A DNA stretch of 64,000 nt from Myxococcota bacterium (GCA_024276675.1 JAJRWT010000020.1:1-64000); one strand, 5' to 3'; counted from the stretch's first letter, positions 36,235 to 45,183 are shown. The notes: generated by a model from the sequence alone, not told the origin. Made by a program: numbers and translations.

Positions 36235-37527
36235 TCATCCATCGGTGATGGCCAGGAGGGTCAGGTCATATACCAGGTCGCCCTGTGGATGGCCGGGCCT
36301 GCCGTTGAATGCCAATTCCTGTGGAATCCAGAAACGACGCTTTTCGCCTTCGACCATGAGGCGAAGTCCTTCCGACCAGCCTGGGATGAGATCTGATACG
36401 AGCAGAGTAGAGGGGCGGCCGCGGTCCAGGGATGAATCAACCGGTTGGCCGTTCAGCTTCCACCCGGAAAAGTCGATGGTTACAAGGCTGCTCATGCTGG
36501 GATGGCGAGTCCCCCAACCCTTTGTGAGCACTTGTGAAAGCAGGCCGGAAGCGGAACGTTCCGCGTTTCGGGGTATGGCTCTGGCATCCTTTGGGAACGA
36601 ATCGTAATGCAGGATCTCGAGAAGCTCGATTTCGAAGACCATGGTCCCCCGTGGGGCTCCTGGCCTGCCCCCGTACGAGAGCTTTTCAGGAACCCACAGG
36701 CGACGGATCTCCCCGGCCACCATCAGCTTCAGGGCTTCCTGCCAGGCGGGCATTGTTCGGTTCACGGAGATGCTGGTGGAATGATCCCGGAGAATCGAGC
36801 TGTCCAACAACTCGCCTTCGGAGGTCCAAGCGGAGTAGTGGACTCGCACGGTATCGGATTCCGAAGGGTGTTGGTTGCCAGTTCCCCTGCGGATCACGCG
36901 AGTCTGCAGGCCGGTACGTGTGAGTCTCGCCGTGGCCGGTGGAGACGAGACATCTTCGGGCACCTCGGGAGGATGGATGATGCGGACGAGCTGGATGTCA
37001 TAGACCAAATCAGAGGTTTCGGGGCCTGCATTGGCTTCATGGGCCAGCTCGTGCGGTAGCCAGAGGCGCCGCTTTTCGCCAGGGGCCATCTCGGCCAGGG
37101 CTTCGGCCAGGCCAGGCAGCAACGCGCGCATGGGTACTACCTGGGGGCGCCCCCGGATGGTCGTGCTGGAGAGAACTTCACCACCGGCGGTCCAAGCGGT
37201 ATAGTCGATCACTACGGCATCTTCGGGAGCAGGATGTTCCTTGCTGGCGCTTTGCTGAAGTACGACGAATGACAGGCCAGATGGTCTGAGTGTCCTGGAG
37301 CCGTGTATGACAGGCATGGCTGTCTTGGCAGTTTCGCGTTCCCCGGCCGGCTCCTCGGATGGAGGAAAAGAATCTTCCGGTTGTGTGGACCCGTGATCTT
37401 CATCACCCGCTGGGACAGAATGTGCCTGTAGTGGCGGAGCCTCGGATTCCGACGGGGATCCGCAGCAAAAAAGACAGAATGACAGGACAATTCCTGCCAT
37501 GGGTAGTGGCCCGCCCGAGAGTTTCAT
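36235..37527 (-). CDS. Lipoprotein with three tandem FKBP-type peptidyl-prolyl isomerase domains
   Basis: ATG 37527 (AAGGGAA upstream) opens a lipoprotein signal with LFCCGS. After an acidic linker come three homologous units of about 100 residues. Each has SGL...V(V/I)..G, a D/E-x-V-x-(V/I)-x-Y/F-(S/T)-(A/G)-W segment, LLPGLAEALAEM / MPAWQEALKLM / IPGWSEGLRLM, GE(K/I)RR(L/F)W(L/V/I)P, and D(L/M)V(Y/F)(D/E)(I/L)-type last strands. These are FKBP core motifs with the G-W-x-E-(A/G)-L helix. Most FKBP lipoproteins have one domain. It probably acts as a periplasmic folding catalyst or chaperone, possibly for the surrounding secreted cytochromes. Confidence 0.88.
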   Translation of the reverse strand: MKLSGGPLPMAGIVLSFCLFCCGSPSESEAPPLQAHSVPAGDEDHGSTQPEDSFPPSEEPAGERETAKTAMPVIHGSRTLRPSGLSFVVLQQSASKEHPAPEDAVVIDYTAWTAGGEVLSSTTIRGRPQVVPMRALLPGLAEALAEMAPGEKRRLWLPHELAHEANAGPETSDLVYDIQLVRIIHPPEVPEDVSSPPATARLTRTGLQTRVIRRGTGNQHPSESDTVRVHYSAWTSEGELLDSSILRDHSTSISVNRTMPAWQEALKLMVAGEIRRLWVPEKLSYGGRPGAPRGTMVFEIELLEILHYDSFPKDARAIPRNAERSASGLLSQVLTKGWGTRHPSMSSLVTIDFSGWKLNGQPVDSSLDRGRPSTLLVSDLIPGWSEGLRLMVEGEKRRFWIPQELAFNGRPGHPQGDLVYDLTLLAITDG

Positions 37528-37645
37528 GGAGTTCCCTTGTAACATCCATGTACCCTTTTCTTCAACTGCCTTTCAAGTTCCCATCCGGAAACATTCAAGT
37601 TCCCGGAAAAGCGACCGATATCCTGAGCATAGTCGAAAGCACTTT

Positions 37646-37754
37646 TTCGGTCAGGATGGTTCTCCGATAAAGGCAACCGTATTCGAAAGATGCGGACGCA
37701 AAACCATCGGCCCTCACCCGCGCCTGTCGCGAACGGGTTCGGATGGTCACCGAA
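37646..37754 (+). ncRNA. GEMM-type cyclic-dinucleotide riboswitch
   Basis: The core reads CCGATAAAGGCAACC, then a stem CCGTAT/ATGCGG capped by C-GAAA-G, then GGACGCAAAACC, followed by a second helix closed by CCATC/GATGG. Outer sequences TTCGGT (37646-37651) and ACCGAA (37749-37754) can pair. GATAAAGGCAA(A)CC, the GNRA-capped stem and GACGCAAA are the conserved landmarks of the c-di-GMP-I/cGAMP (GEMM) class. One A of the usual GGCAAACC is missing. It lies 46 bases upstream of the triheme cytochrome ATG. Ligand choice (c-di-GMP or 3',3'-cGAMP) cannot be read with certainty. Confidence 0.75.
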
Positions 37755-37800
37755 GAGAGTCAGTAGAGCCTTCCTGGCGCCATGACCTGGGAGAGTGGCC

Positions 37801-38307
37801 ATGTTCAGGTGGGACAGAAAAACAAGAAAGAGCGGTTGGTCTTCGAGGACAGCCCGTGATCTGAGGATACTGGCACTGCTTGGCGCCCTCACGGGCCTTG
37901 TGGTGGGGCTCATCTGTCCAATCGCCGCTTCGGCAGAATGTCTGGGGGCCGATAGTGATCTTGCTTCCTTCGAGAGTACGGGCATGAGCAGCAGTGCCGA
38001 TTGCCTCACATGTCACGACGGAAGTCTTGGAACGGATGTGGGCTTGTGGAGTTCGGGAGCTGGATTGGCCTCCCTCAACTCGGGCATGTTCGGTGGTGGT
38101 GAGCACCCCATAGGAGTCGACTACATGAAGTCCTGGGAGCGCCGTCCGGATCGCTTTCACACCCCGGCACAGGTCAGAACCAGGATCCAGTTACCCGGCG
38201 GAAAGGTTGAGTGCGTGAGCTGCCACGATCTGGCATCCGGAGACGATGCCATGCTGTCAATCCCCAATGCCGGCAGTGATCTTTGCCTCGCCTGTCACGA
38301 CATGTAG
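37801..38307 (+). CDS. Triheme c-type cytochrome controlled by the riboswitch
   Basis: The product has 168 residues. ATG 37801 is preceded by GGGAGA; an in-frame GTG at 37795 is possible. A basic N-terminus and hydrophobic segment (ILALLGALTGLVVGLICPIA) form the signal. Three CXXCH motifs are present: CLTCH, CVSCH and a C-terminal CLACH (CHDM). The SCHDGS/L and HPIGVDY blocks relate it to the tetraheme family. It is the first and probably only gene after the riboswitch, since the next gene is on the opposite strand. Confidence 0.9.
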   Translation: MFRWDRKTRKSGWSSRTARDLRILALLGALTGLVVGLICPIAASAECLGADSDLASFESTGMSSSADCLTCHDGSLGTDVGLWSSGAGLASLNSGMFGGGEHPIGVDYMKSWERRPDRFHTPAQVRTRIQLPGGKVECVSCHDLASGDDAMLSIPNAGSDLCLACHDM

Positions 38308-38317
38308 CATGTGTTTT

Positions 38318-38743
38318 TCAAAGACTTCTTTCTTGGTTCTGCGATTCGACGAGATCGAGCAGCGACAGTTGATCCAGAGTGTTGTTGATTGCACGAGTGA
38401 GTTCGATCCACAGTGGCCTTGTAGGACAGGTGGGCGCAAGCTCACAGATTGACTTGTCAGCAACACAATCCACCAGGGCCAGTGGACCTTCCAGAGCTAC
38501 GAAGATCTCTCTCACCTGGATTTCGGCTGGCGGCATGGTAAGATTGAAGCCGCCCTTTATCCCGCGGGAGCTTTCGACGAGACCTGCCTGCTTCAACGTG
38601 GAGAGAATGAGATGGAGGTACTTTACGGATATCTTTTGACGTTCCGAAATAGTAGCCATCATCAAGGGGCCGTGGCCGTAGTTTTTTCCCAACTCAAACA
38701 TCGCACGCAGTCCGTAGCGACCTTTTGTGGATATCTTCAACAT
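38318..38743 (-). CDS. Rrf2-family transcriptional regulator, probably Fe-S binding
   Basis: MLKISTKGRYGLRAM is the standard Rrf2 N-terminus. The winged helix-turn-helix follows (ISVKYLHLILSTLKQAGLVESSRGIKGG). Three cysteines in C-x6-C-x5-C (CVADKSIC...C, about residues 92-106) match the cluster-binding region of IscR/NsrR-type members, though the spacing differs from IscR. ATG 38743 is preferred over GTG 38755. It is divergent from the NHL lipoprotein gene. The shared 107-base region contains a CRP/FNR-type palindrome. Local cytochrome promoters are plausible targets. Confidence 0.92.
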   Translation of the reverse strand: MLKISTKGRYGLRAMFELGKNYGHGPLMMATISERQKISVKYLHLILSTLKQAGLVESSRGIKGGFNLTMPPAEIQVREIFVALEGPLALVDCVADKSICELAPTCPTRPLWIELTRAINNTLDQLSLLDLVESQNQERSL

Positions 38744-38768
38744 GGGAATCAACACGTCAATCGGTTTT

Positions 38769-38784
38769 TGTAATGATATTTACA
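38769..38784. promoter_or_regulatory. CRP/FNR-family operator
   Basis: TGTAATGATATTTACA is a perfect TGTAA-N6-TTACA palindrome with the spacing of CRP/FNR-type sites. It lies in the short divergent region between the Rrf2 gene (38743, leftward) and the NHL lipoprotein gene (38850, rightward) and could control either. Confidence 0.55.
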
Positions 38785-38849
38785 TTAACACTGAAAACCA
38801 TTCCGGGCCAGCCTGCTTCAACCACCACCCACCTTTTGCCAGAAGTACT

Positions 38850-39797
38850 TTGAAAATCGCTTTCTTGCTCATACTCGTCCTGGGATGCAGACCCAGGATG
38901 TCAATTCCTGACTTTTCTGTGAATCCAGGACCATTCTGGCCGCCTCCACCTGATGTTCCCCACGTCTCGTACCTTGGCGAAATTCGTGGACCTGGATTCG
39001 TACGTCCCATGGATGTCGCTTGCGGGCACGAAAACCTGCTGGCCGTAGCCGACCCCGGTGCGGGAAGCGTCTACATAATCGATCTTGAAACCGGCCGTTG
39101 GAAGGCCAGTTCCTGGGGCGGAGGAGAACCGTTGTCCAGCCCCGTAGGCATCAGCTTCCAGCCGGACGGCTCTCTGCTGATCGTAGACTCCATGCGCAGC
39201 GCCGTCTTTCGAGTTTCTGACCGGCCAGGTGAGTCGGGAGTTGTCGTGGAAGGCGCGCCGTTGGTGCGTCCAACCTCCGCAGCCCCCCTGCAAGATGGTC
39301 TCTTCCTGCTGGTGGATTCGGGGGGCCACGCCTTGTACCTGGTAGAACGAGATGGTTCACTGTCGAACATGGGGCTGGATCGAGGGAATGCTGGCCAGGG
39401 GCTCAATTTTCCCGTCGATGTTGCTGTCGCCAGGGATGGAACCGTCTATATATGCGACTCTCTCAATGCCATCGTCCAGAAGATGCACGGTTCGGCATTG
39501 GAGCCTCTGGCCGGAGGACCAGGCATCGGTGGTGCCGGGCTTGTTCGACCAAAGGGTATCGCCCTGGACGAGTTCGGACGATTGCATGTCGTGGACGCGG
39601 CCATGCAGCATGTTCAGGTCTATGATTCCACCGGCGCCCTGGCCGGCAGGTACGGTTTTCCTGGGGATGGCCCCGGAGCATTCAACCTGCCTGCAGGAAT
39701 CTGCATAGACTCAGAACACCAGGTGTTTGTTGCCGATTCGATGAACCAGCGCGTACAGGTGTTTCGCCTCCTGGATGCTCTGGGTGGCGATGACTGA
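38850..39797 (+). CDS. NHL beta-propeller lipoprotein (WPPPP type)
   Basis: TTG 38850 gives a short lipoprotein signal, KIAFLLILVLGC, which decides the start; the longer upstream frame has no signal. After the Cys comes the motif FWPPPPDVPHVSYLGEI, shared with the NHL lipoprotein at 47.7 kb. The rest forms about six NHL blades (VGISFQPDGSLLIVDS, VDVAVARDGTVYICDS, GIALDEFGRLHVVDA, GICIDSEHQVFVADSMNQRVQVF). Proteins of this type accompany multiheme cytochrome clusters in metal reducers and may be structural partners. No enzymatic residues are evident. Confidence 0.87.
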   Translation: MKIAFLLILVLGCRPRMSIPDFSVNPGPFWPPPPDVPHVSYLGEIRGPGFVRPMDVACGHENLLAVADPGAGSVYIIDLETGRWKASSWGGGEPLSSPVGISFQPDGSLLIVDSMRSAVFRVSDRPGESGVVVEGAPLVRPTSAAPLQDGLFLLVDSGGHALYLVERDGSLSNMGLDRGNAGQGLNFPVDVAVARDGTVYICDSLNAIVQKMHGSALEPLAGGPGIGGAGLVRPKGIALDEFGRLHVVDAAMQHVQVYDSTGALAGRYGFPGDGPGAFNLPAGICIDSEHQVFVADSMNQRVQVFRLLDALGGDD

Positions 39798-39869
39798 CCG
39801 CCCTGCCCGTTCCCAACTTACCGGATGGGAACTCTCAAGAAAGGGGGCCGTTGCTGCTCGGTGCGCTAT

Positions 39870-40640
39870 TCAACGAGTAATCTTGGCGTTCTCGATGAGT
39901 ACGGGGTACACGTGCCCCATACCGATGTCCACGTTGAATGCCAACGTCCCGCTTACAAGCACAATATCGCCCACCTGGGCATCGTCTTGGGTTGCAACGG
40001 CGACCTCGGTGTCTGCTTCTTCCTGAGAGCCGGTTCCGTCCACCAGGCGGAGCCAGTTCTTTCCGAGAATGCCGGGGCTGAATCGCGTCACCAGTCCACG
40101 TACAGCGACCGTCTTGCCCACTTGCTCCGTTCCCATGGAGTGAAGTTCCTCGATGGTATGGCCCATCGAGCCTTCCGCCCTGGCTATGGAAGCAACCATG
40201 CCGTAGCTGGAAACATCTGCTTCTCCGTGCGCCATGTCGGAATGAATGGATGCAAGGTCTTCGGTGGCCAGTTCTTCACTGCTCAAGGCTCCGAAGTAGA
40301 TCATCTCGAAGCTCCTGTCCAACGTGGGACTGTAGAAGTTGCTCATGGGGAGTGGGCCTCGCAGTCTCACCTGCTCGCCCGTGGAGAGAGCGGTTTCTGG
40401 AACCGCGGCCCACGCCTCACCGTCTGCGGTGGCCATTCTGATGTATGTGTACCCGGCGGCGTTCATGGTTTCCAATACCGTGCCGGCCAACAGATCCGGT
40501 GCTGCCGTGGTGGAAACCAGGTGCGGATTCTCAGGGCTGGATCCGGTACCCGCCGCGGTTGAACTGTCTGCATTGGCGGATCTCAATGGCACCAACGGCG
40601 TGATCAAGACCAGAAACGCTATGATTGATAGGGTTTTCAT
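39870..40640 (-). CDS. Exported NrfJ-like / OB-fold protein
   Basis: ATG 40640 gives a Sec signal (MKTLSIIAFLVLITPLVPL). Residues about 55-130 carry GTVLETMNAAGYTYIRM, WAAVPETALSTGEQVRL and MSNFYSPTLDRSFEMIYF, the hallmark blocks of the NrfJ-related family found beside multiheme cytochromes. The C-terminal half (VGKTVAVRGLVTRFSPGI, VGDIVLVSGTLAFN) looks like an OB-fold. It is the last gene of the leftward conduit operon. A role in assembly or redox-cofactor handling is possible but unproven. Confidence 0.8.
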   Translation of the reverse strand: MKTLSIIAFLVLITPLVPLRSANADSSTAAGTGSSPENPHLVSTTAAPDLLAGTVLETMNAAGYTYIRMATADGEAWAAVPETALSTGEQVRLRGPLPMSNFYSPTLDRSFEMIYFGALSSEELATEDLASIHSDMAHGEADVSSYGMVASIARAEGSMGHTIEELHSMGTEQVGKTVAVRGLVTRFSPGILGKNWLRLVDGTGSQEEADTEVAVATQDDAQVGDIVLVSGTLAFNVDIGMGHVYPVLIENAKITR

Positions 40641-40736
40641 CAGGGTTGTTCTCCAGTTTTTCCGCGCTTCTCCAGGTCTGCTCGGCCGGCAGGCGGAGTC
40701 GGTGTGGTATCTTCGCTCCCAAGAGTTGGGCAAGTT

Positions 40737-41744
40737 CTATTCATCGTTTTGTTCCGGTTGGGCCAGTTCGGGGTCCACCTCGTTTTCATCTGGTAGTGGC
40801 TGCGATGGAACGGCGATCTCTCGCGATTTGATCTTCAACGGCATCCTGGGGTTGGTGAACTGGAAACCATCCCTTTGGGGCTCTTCACCGTTGGGGGTCG
40901 GGTCTTCTGCGTCGGGGATGCCGTCAAGGTCGTTGTCCTCGTCGGGACATCCGTCATGATCTTCGAAGCCGTCCAGATCTTCGGGTTCGTGCAGGCATTG
41001 ATCCTCTTCGTCGGGGATGCCGTCGGAGTCACGGTCGACATCAGATGGATCCTTGGAGTAGAGCGCGAAGGCCAATCCCGCTTCGAAATACGGCATGCCC
41101 TCGTAGGCACCTCCGCCCATCCAGCAGGAGACGGTGCTGAGGCCAAGCCTGGTACGGGCTCCCCCCTGTACGAAGCCCTGCCGAATACCCTGTTGGTCGA
41201 CCTCTATTGCGTACTCCAACAGGAGCTGGGAATGGGCTCGAAGCTGAAGGGATCCACCAGATCCGTACCAGGCCCCGGGGCCTCTCGACTCGGACCAGTG
41301 GGGCCCCAGGGCAACAGTCAGTTCAATCATTCGTGAACTGTAACCAACAATAGAGAGGAATTCGGCGTTGGTGTCTTGAGAAACACCTCCCACCGAAGCC
41401 TGAAGGGCCAAGCCCGGGTAGTTCTTGCCAGATTCGAGAAGGGAGTAGCGCAGCCAGGAGTTCAAACTGCCACGCGGAATCCCGGTGAGAGACTGGTCGA
41501 GGATCTCCATGCTGCTGCCAAGCTCGATGTTGTCCGTCAGCCCCATGGCCATGCCGAATGGAAGCCCCAGGAACTCCACTGCCTGGGGGTTCAACACACT
41601 CCTGGCTGCCAACGACACCTGTACCTGTGAGGCGGGAACGGTGTCGATGACGGGAACGTCCAGGATTCCAGATGAACCGTCGAGCGAGGTGCCGGCAAGA
41701 GCAGATTCGGCGACCATGGCCAGAATGGTCAACAGGGTGGTCAC
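40737..41744 (-). CDS. Outer-membrane-like beta-rich protein with thrombospondin type-3 repeats
   Basis: GTG 41744 overlaps the stop of the 12-heme gene (GTGA) and follows GGAG, so translation is coupled. A signal peptide ends at ALAG. Residues about 30-235 alternate in the beta-barrel fashion (GLTDNIELGSSMEI, SWLRYSLLESGKNYPGLAL, GGAYEGMPYFEAGLAFAL). The C-terminal part has calcium-type repeats (DRDSDGIPDEEDQCLHEPED, DGCPDEDNDLDGIPDAEDP), as in OmpA-associated TSP3 linkers, but no OmpA domain follows. It may be a surface calcium-binding module of the conduit. Confidence 0.82.
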   Translation of the reverse strand: MTTLLTILAMVAESALAGTSLDGSSGILDVPVIDTVPASQVQVSLAARSVLNPQAVEFLGLPFGMAMGLTDNIELGSSMEILDQSLTGIPRGSLNSWLRYSLLESGKNYPGLALQASVGGVSQDTNAEFLSIVGYSSRMIELTVALGPHWSESRGPGAWYGSGGSLQLRAHSQLLLEYAIEVDQQGIRQGFVQGGARTRLGLSTVSCWMGGGAYEGMPYFEAGLAFALYSKDPSDVDRDSDGIPDEEDQCLHEPEDLDGFEDHDGCPDEDNDLDGIPDAEDPTPNGEEPQRDGFQFTNPRMPLKIKSREIAVPSQPLPDENEVDPELAQPEQNDE

Positions 41745-43477
41745 GGGTACTCCAGTGGATCGTGATCCACGCCGTGACAGGTCAGATAACACCGGGCGCC
41801 GTTACTGGAATCGTACTCGAGGCGGCCCGATGAAGATGGCAGCACGGAGGTGTAGCGAAAGTCTTTGCCGAAACGGATGAGGCCAGGATATTCCCGTGAC
41901 CCGTGGGAATCGTGGCATGCATAGCAGGAGATCTCTTGCTCGACCACATGCATGGAGTGGCCCTGGAAGCTTTCGTCCGACAGGATGCTGGTGCGGCTGT
42001 GGCACTTGTAACATGCCTGGTACGTGTACTCGGATTCCGAGACGCCGTCGGTGGCCGAGTAGCTCCATCGAAGGATCCACTGGTTCCTGGAACCATGAGG
42101 ACCACCCGGATCATCGGAATCGTCCGAACCATGGCAGTCGCTACAGGTCATCACATCGCCGGGCAGCCATGGTGAGAGCAGGCTGGGTACGTCCTGTTTC
42201 CCCAGAGGGGCCTCGATGGGGTGATAGCTTTCATTGGAAGGGTTGAGTTCTTCCGACTTGTCCCACTCTCCGTATGGAAGGTCTGGATTGGTCGAGTGAC
42301 ACTGGTAGCAGAGTTCATACTCTGCAACGCCTCCGATGAGCGTGGTGTCCACGATATCGGAATCCCGGATGCCACCGGTTTGCGAGAGGGTGGTTTCGCC
42401 GTGAATCTGGTGGCAATCGACACATTCTATGTGACGAAGCGCCTTGGCTCCCTGGGATAGCAGGTCCTCCGTGGGATCGTGGACGAGCCAGGTGTCTTGG
42501 ACGGGGTGCTTGTAGGGCCGATCAAAGAGGTGATCAACCCGAACGGGATCCGCCTGAGACGAGATACGACCGTCGTTGCGGGTGTCTGATAGTCGACTGG
42601 TGTCACCGTGGCAGTCGAAGCAAGCCTCTTCCTCGCTTTGTGGGAGCAGGGGTTGGTTGGTCACACCGTGCCCGACATGGCAGCTCCCGCATCCCATGGG
42701 CAGTTTGGAGATCTGGGAGTGACCCTCGTAGGCCAGCGGGGCTACATGGCAGGCGATGCAGACCTCTTCGAAACTTCCACCTCTCCAGAAAGGGGGGACT
42801 GACATACCATTCTGCGATGGGTCATCGTGAGGGTCATGACAGGCGGTGCATTGTACCTTTCCGTTCTGGTCCAGGGGGCCCCTTTTTGCCAGGTCTGTGG
42901 GGTGGCTATGGAGCCAGGTGTTGGCGCCCGGGGCCAGACCGCGCCTTGTAGCGTCGTCGTAGGGGACGGAAACGGGGTGGGTCCCCGAAAGATTGGTTCC
43001 CAGGTTGGAACGAGACGAGCTGGGCAGTTTCCCCAGCGGGCCGGCTCCAAGCATCTGGATTGTGGTGTTCTCACTCTTCACGGCTCCGATTGCGATGGTG
43101 CCATCATGGCAGGACAGGCACATGATTGTGACACCATCGGGCTGTCCTGGCCTGGATGATAGCGTGGAGCTGGAATATGGCTCGTAACCGACCTCGCCGG
43201 AAGTCTGCCGGTTCCACAGAGGTGGATTTCCAGGTTCGACATGTGGTGAGTGACAGAAGATACAGATTTCGGTTTCCTGTGAAGACCTGACTGGACCGGG
43301 ACCACTCACGGAGAGGTTGTGCCGGGTCCAGGCGATTCCGGAGCCGGCAACCACAGGTGATGGGAAGAGCAGGACAGCAAGCACCAGGGAAAGGAGAACT
43401 TCCAGCAGAGAACGTGGGTGCGCCCTGGATGCCCCGTCGGCTCTGGATGATGTCTTGATACGTTCTACATGGACCAT
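41741..43477 (-). CDS. Periplasmic/outer-surface 12-heme c-type cytochrome of the conduit operon
   Basis: ATG 43477 has GGAG at six bases and lies inside the end of the porin gene, an overlap typical of a coupled operon. The signal peptide spans LLEVLLSLVLAVLLFPSPVVAG. There are eleven CXXCH (CIFCH, CLSCH, CTACH, CIACH, CGSCH, CFDCH, CVDCH, CYQCH, CSDCH, CYKCH, CYACH) and one CX3CH (CYLTCH). The first 150 mature residues match the tetraheme family (CHSPHVEPGNPPLWNRQ, CLSCHDGTIAIGAV). In porin-cytochrome conduits one multiheme is plugged into the barrel from the periplasm, and this protein is a candidate. Confidence 0.93.
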   Translation of the reverse strand: MVHVERIKTSSRADGASRAHPRSLLEVLLSLVLAVLLFPSPVVAGSGIAWTRHNLSVSGPGPVRSSQETEICIFCHSPHVEPGNPPLWNRQTSGEVGYEPYSSSTLSSRPGQPDGVTIMCLSCHDGTIAIGAVKSENTTIQMLGAGPLGKLPSSSRSNLGTNLSGTHPVSVPYDDATRRGLAPGANTWLHSHPTDLAKRGPLDQNGKVQCTACHDPHDDPSQNGMSVPPFWRGGSFEEVCIACHVAPLAYEGHSQISKLPMGCGSCHVGHGVTNQPLLPQSEEEACFDCHGDTSRLSDTRNDGRISSQADPVRVDHLFDRPYKHPVQDTWLVHDPTEDLLSQGAKALRHIECVDCHQIHGETTLSQTGGIRDSDIVDTTLIGGVAEYELCYQCHSTNPDLPYGEWDKSEELNPSNESYHPIEAPLGKQDVPSLLSPWLPGDVMTCSDCHGSDDSDDPGGPHGSRNQWILRWSYSATDGVSESEYTYQACYKCHSRTSILSDESFQGHSMHVVEQEISCYACHDSHGSREYPGLIRFGKDFRYTSVLPSSSGRLEYDSSNGARCYLTCHGVDHDPLEYP

Positions 43478-45183
43478 TGCCATCTCCGTCGGTACTCGAA
43501 CCAGATGAAACGGGTCTCGCTTTCGTCGATGGCTCCCGTGTTGAAGTCGATGGCGGCGCGCAGTTGCAGGTCGCTCGAACCCTGAACATGCCTTGCTTGC
43601 AGCTCGAAGCGTGTCCAATGCCAGGGATCAGTTGTGTCGTTTTCGTAAAGGTACCTGTGGATATTGAAGTTGAGCAGGTTTGTTTGCCCCAACCTGAGGG
43701 TTGTCTGGAACGACTGCCCGGTAGATGCCGAGTAGTCGTCATCCAGGATCTGGCGATTCATATTGATCACATATGACATCGAGAGGTTACGGGAGATAGC
43801 GTACCTGGCGACTCCGTTCAAGTTGAAACGATCGCTGTTGCCTTCGTCGATGGAAAGTTGCTGGATGACGGACTCGTCGGCGCGTAGGTAGATGCTGAGA
43901 CCGGCCATCTGTCGCGATTCCAGGCCTGCTTCCCATCCATAGCGCCTGTAGTCCAGATCCAGGGGAGATTCGTCGTACTGTTGACCATAGGTACCACCGC
44001 CCTGGAACCTGAACAGGCGCTTGAGGAGATAACGGGACAGAAGGAACCTGGCCTCCGCTCCCAACTGTGGTCCAGATCCCACGTCGATCTGGGTGTAGTA
44101 GGCAGAGCCCAGTTGGGATTCCAGCAAGTAACCCCAGGAACGCCCTTCGTATCGGCGCCGAAGTTCCCCGGTGAGGTACTCGCCCGAGAATTCGCGAATG
44201 CCATCGCCATCGTCGTAGGAAGATGTTTCGTAGCCCGCGGACAGAAGCGTGCTGAGCTTGTTGTTGTTGGGACGCCCGAAAGATGCCCCGATCAGTGATT
44301 CGCCGGTACTCATTCCGTCATACGCGGTCTTGTCGAACTGGGTGAACACCGTTCCCACCAAGTCGTCCCCCGGGGTCCAGCGAATGAGTGAATCGGATTC
44401 CTGGCTCTCGACGACGAGTGGAGTTCCACCAGAGTTGGTGACATAGCGCCGGCTCCAGCCCCGTGCCACCGCGGTCATGTCGTCGAAGAGCCGGTAATCT
44501 GCGTACATCCTGATGGTATCCACCATTCGTTCCAGGCTGGATGCATCGCCGGCAACGCCGTAGCGGTCTACGCTGGCCTTGGCGTTGAGGCGCCCCGTGT
44601 AGCGCGACACGTCGCCGGAGAGATCCCATTGTCGCATGTAGGATTGTTCTCCGAGACTTTCTGAATAGGTCTCGGAGAGATAGCCCCTGGTATGTACACG
44701 GGGAAGATCCTGTGGTACCAGGTCAGCATTGAATCCAAAAGTCTGGCTGGTGACGGAATCGCTGGGCACCGCCTCGTGGGCGAGGTTCCTGGTTTGGCGC
44801 TGGGCATACAAACTGATGGGAAGCAGCCCCCCCTCCCAGAAGTCGATGCCGGCGTCGTAGTCAAAGGAGTAGGTTGTATCGCGGCCGTAGTCCGTGATGT
44901 CATCGGTTCTGCCCAGCGTGAGTCCCACGTAGTAGCTGGCCATGGATCTTTCGACGATCCAGGCACTGTATTGAGCTCTGATGGACTCTTCGAGGATCTG
45001 CTGCTTGTACGTAGACCAGTCGGACTCGAAATCATAGCCGCTATACCCGGCGAGGGCCTCCAGCTCCATGAGACCTCCCGCCCCCATCACCCGGCTCGGG
45101 TACAAGGCCTGTAGCATGATACTGGTCACGGTCAGGATACGCAATCCTTGAAGCACCGAAGTTGACCGACCTGGGAGATGCAC
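43465..45183 (-). CDS. Outer-membrane beta-barrel (porin) of a porin-cytochrome conduit
   Basis: GTG 45183 (AAGG upstream) opens a 572-residue product with an N-terminal signal. Nearly the whole mature chain is alternating polar/aromatic strands with short turns (SMASYYVGLTLGRTDDI, YSFDYDAGIDFWEGGLLP, MVDTIRMYADYRLFDDM, FIWFEYRRRWQWSM at the end). This is enough for a barrel of 20 or more strands. It is flanked directly by the 17-heme and 12-heme genes. Such sandwiches (as in Mtr, Omb/Oma/Omc and Ext systems) move electrons through the outer membrane. Family membership by sequence needs a profile search. Confidence 0.87.
   Translation of the reverse strand: MHLPGRSTSVLQGLRILTVTSIMLQALYPSRVMGAGGLMELEALAGYSGYDFESDWSTYKQQILEESIRAQYSAWIVERSMASYYVGLTLGRTDDITDYGRDTTYSFDYDAGIDFWEGGLLPISLYAQRQTRNLAHEAVPSDSVTSQTFGFNADLVPQDLPRVHTRGYLSETYSESLGEQSYMRQWDLSGDVSRYTGRLNAKASVDRYGVAGDASSLERMVDTIRMYADYRLFDDMTAVARGWSRRYVTNSGGTPLVVESQESDSLIRWTPGDDLVGTVFTQFDKTAYDGMSTGESLIGASFGRPNNNKLSTLLSAGYETSSYDDGDGIREFSGEYLTGELRRRYEGRSWGYLLESQLGSAYYTQIDVGSGPQLGAEARFLLSRYLLKRLFRFQGGGTYGQQYDESPLDLDYRRYGWEAGLESRQMAGLSIYLRADESVIQQLSIDEGNSDRFNLNGVARYAISRNLSMSYVINMNRQILDDDYSASTGQSFQTTLRLGQTNLLNFNIHRYLYENDTTDPWHWTRFELQARHVQGSSDLQLRAAIDFNTGAIDESETRFIWFEYRRRWQWSM

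Noticed and set aside
37391..37406. CRP-like sequence TGATCTTCATCA
   Set aside because: It lies inside the FKBP lipoprotein coding sequence and lacks the full TGTGA/TCACA arms.
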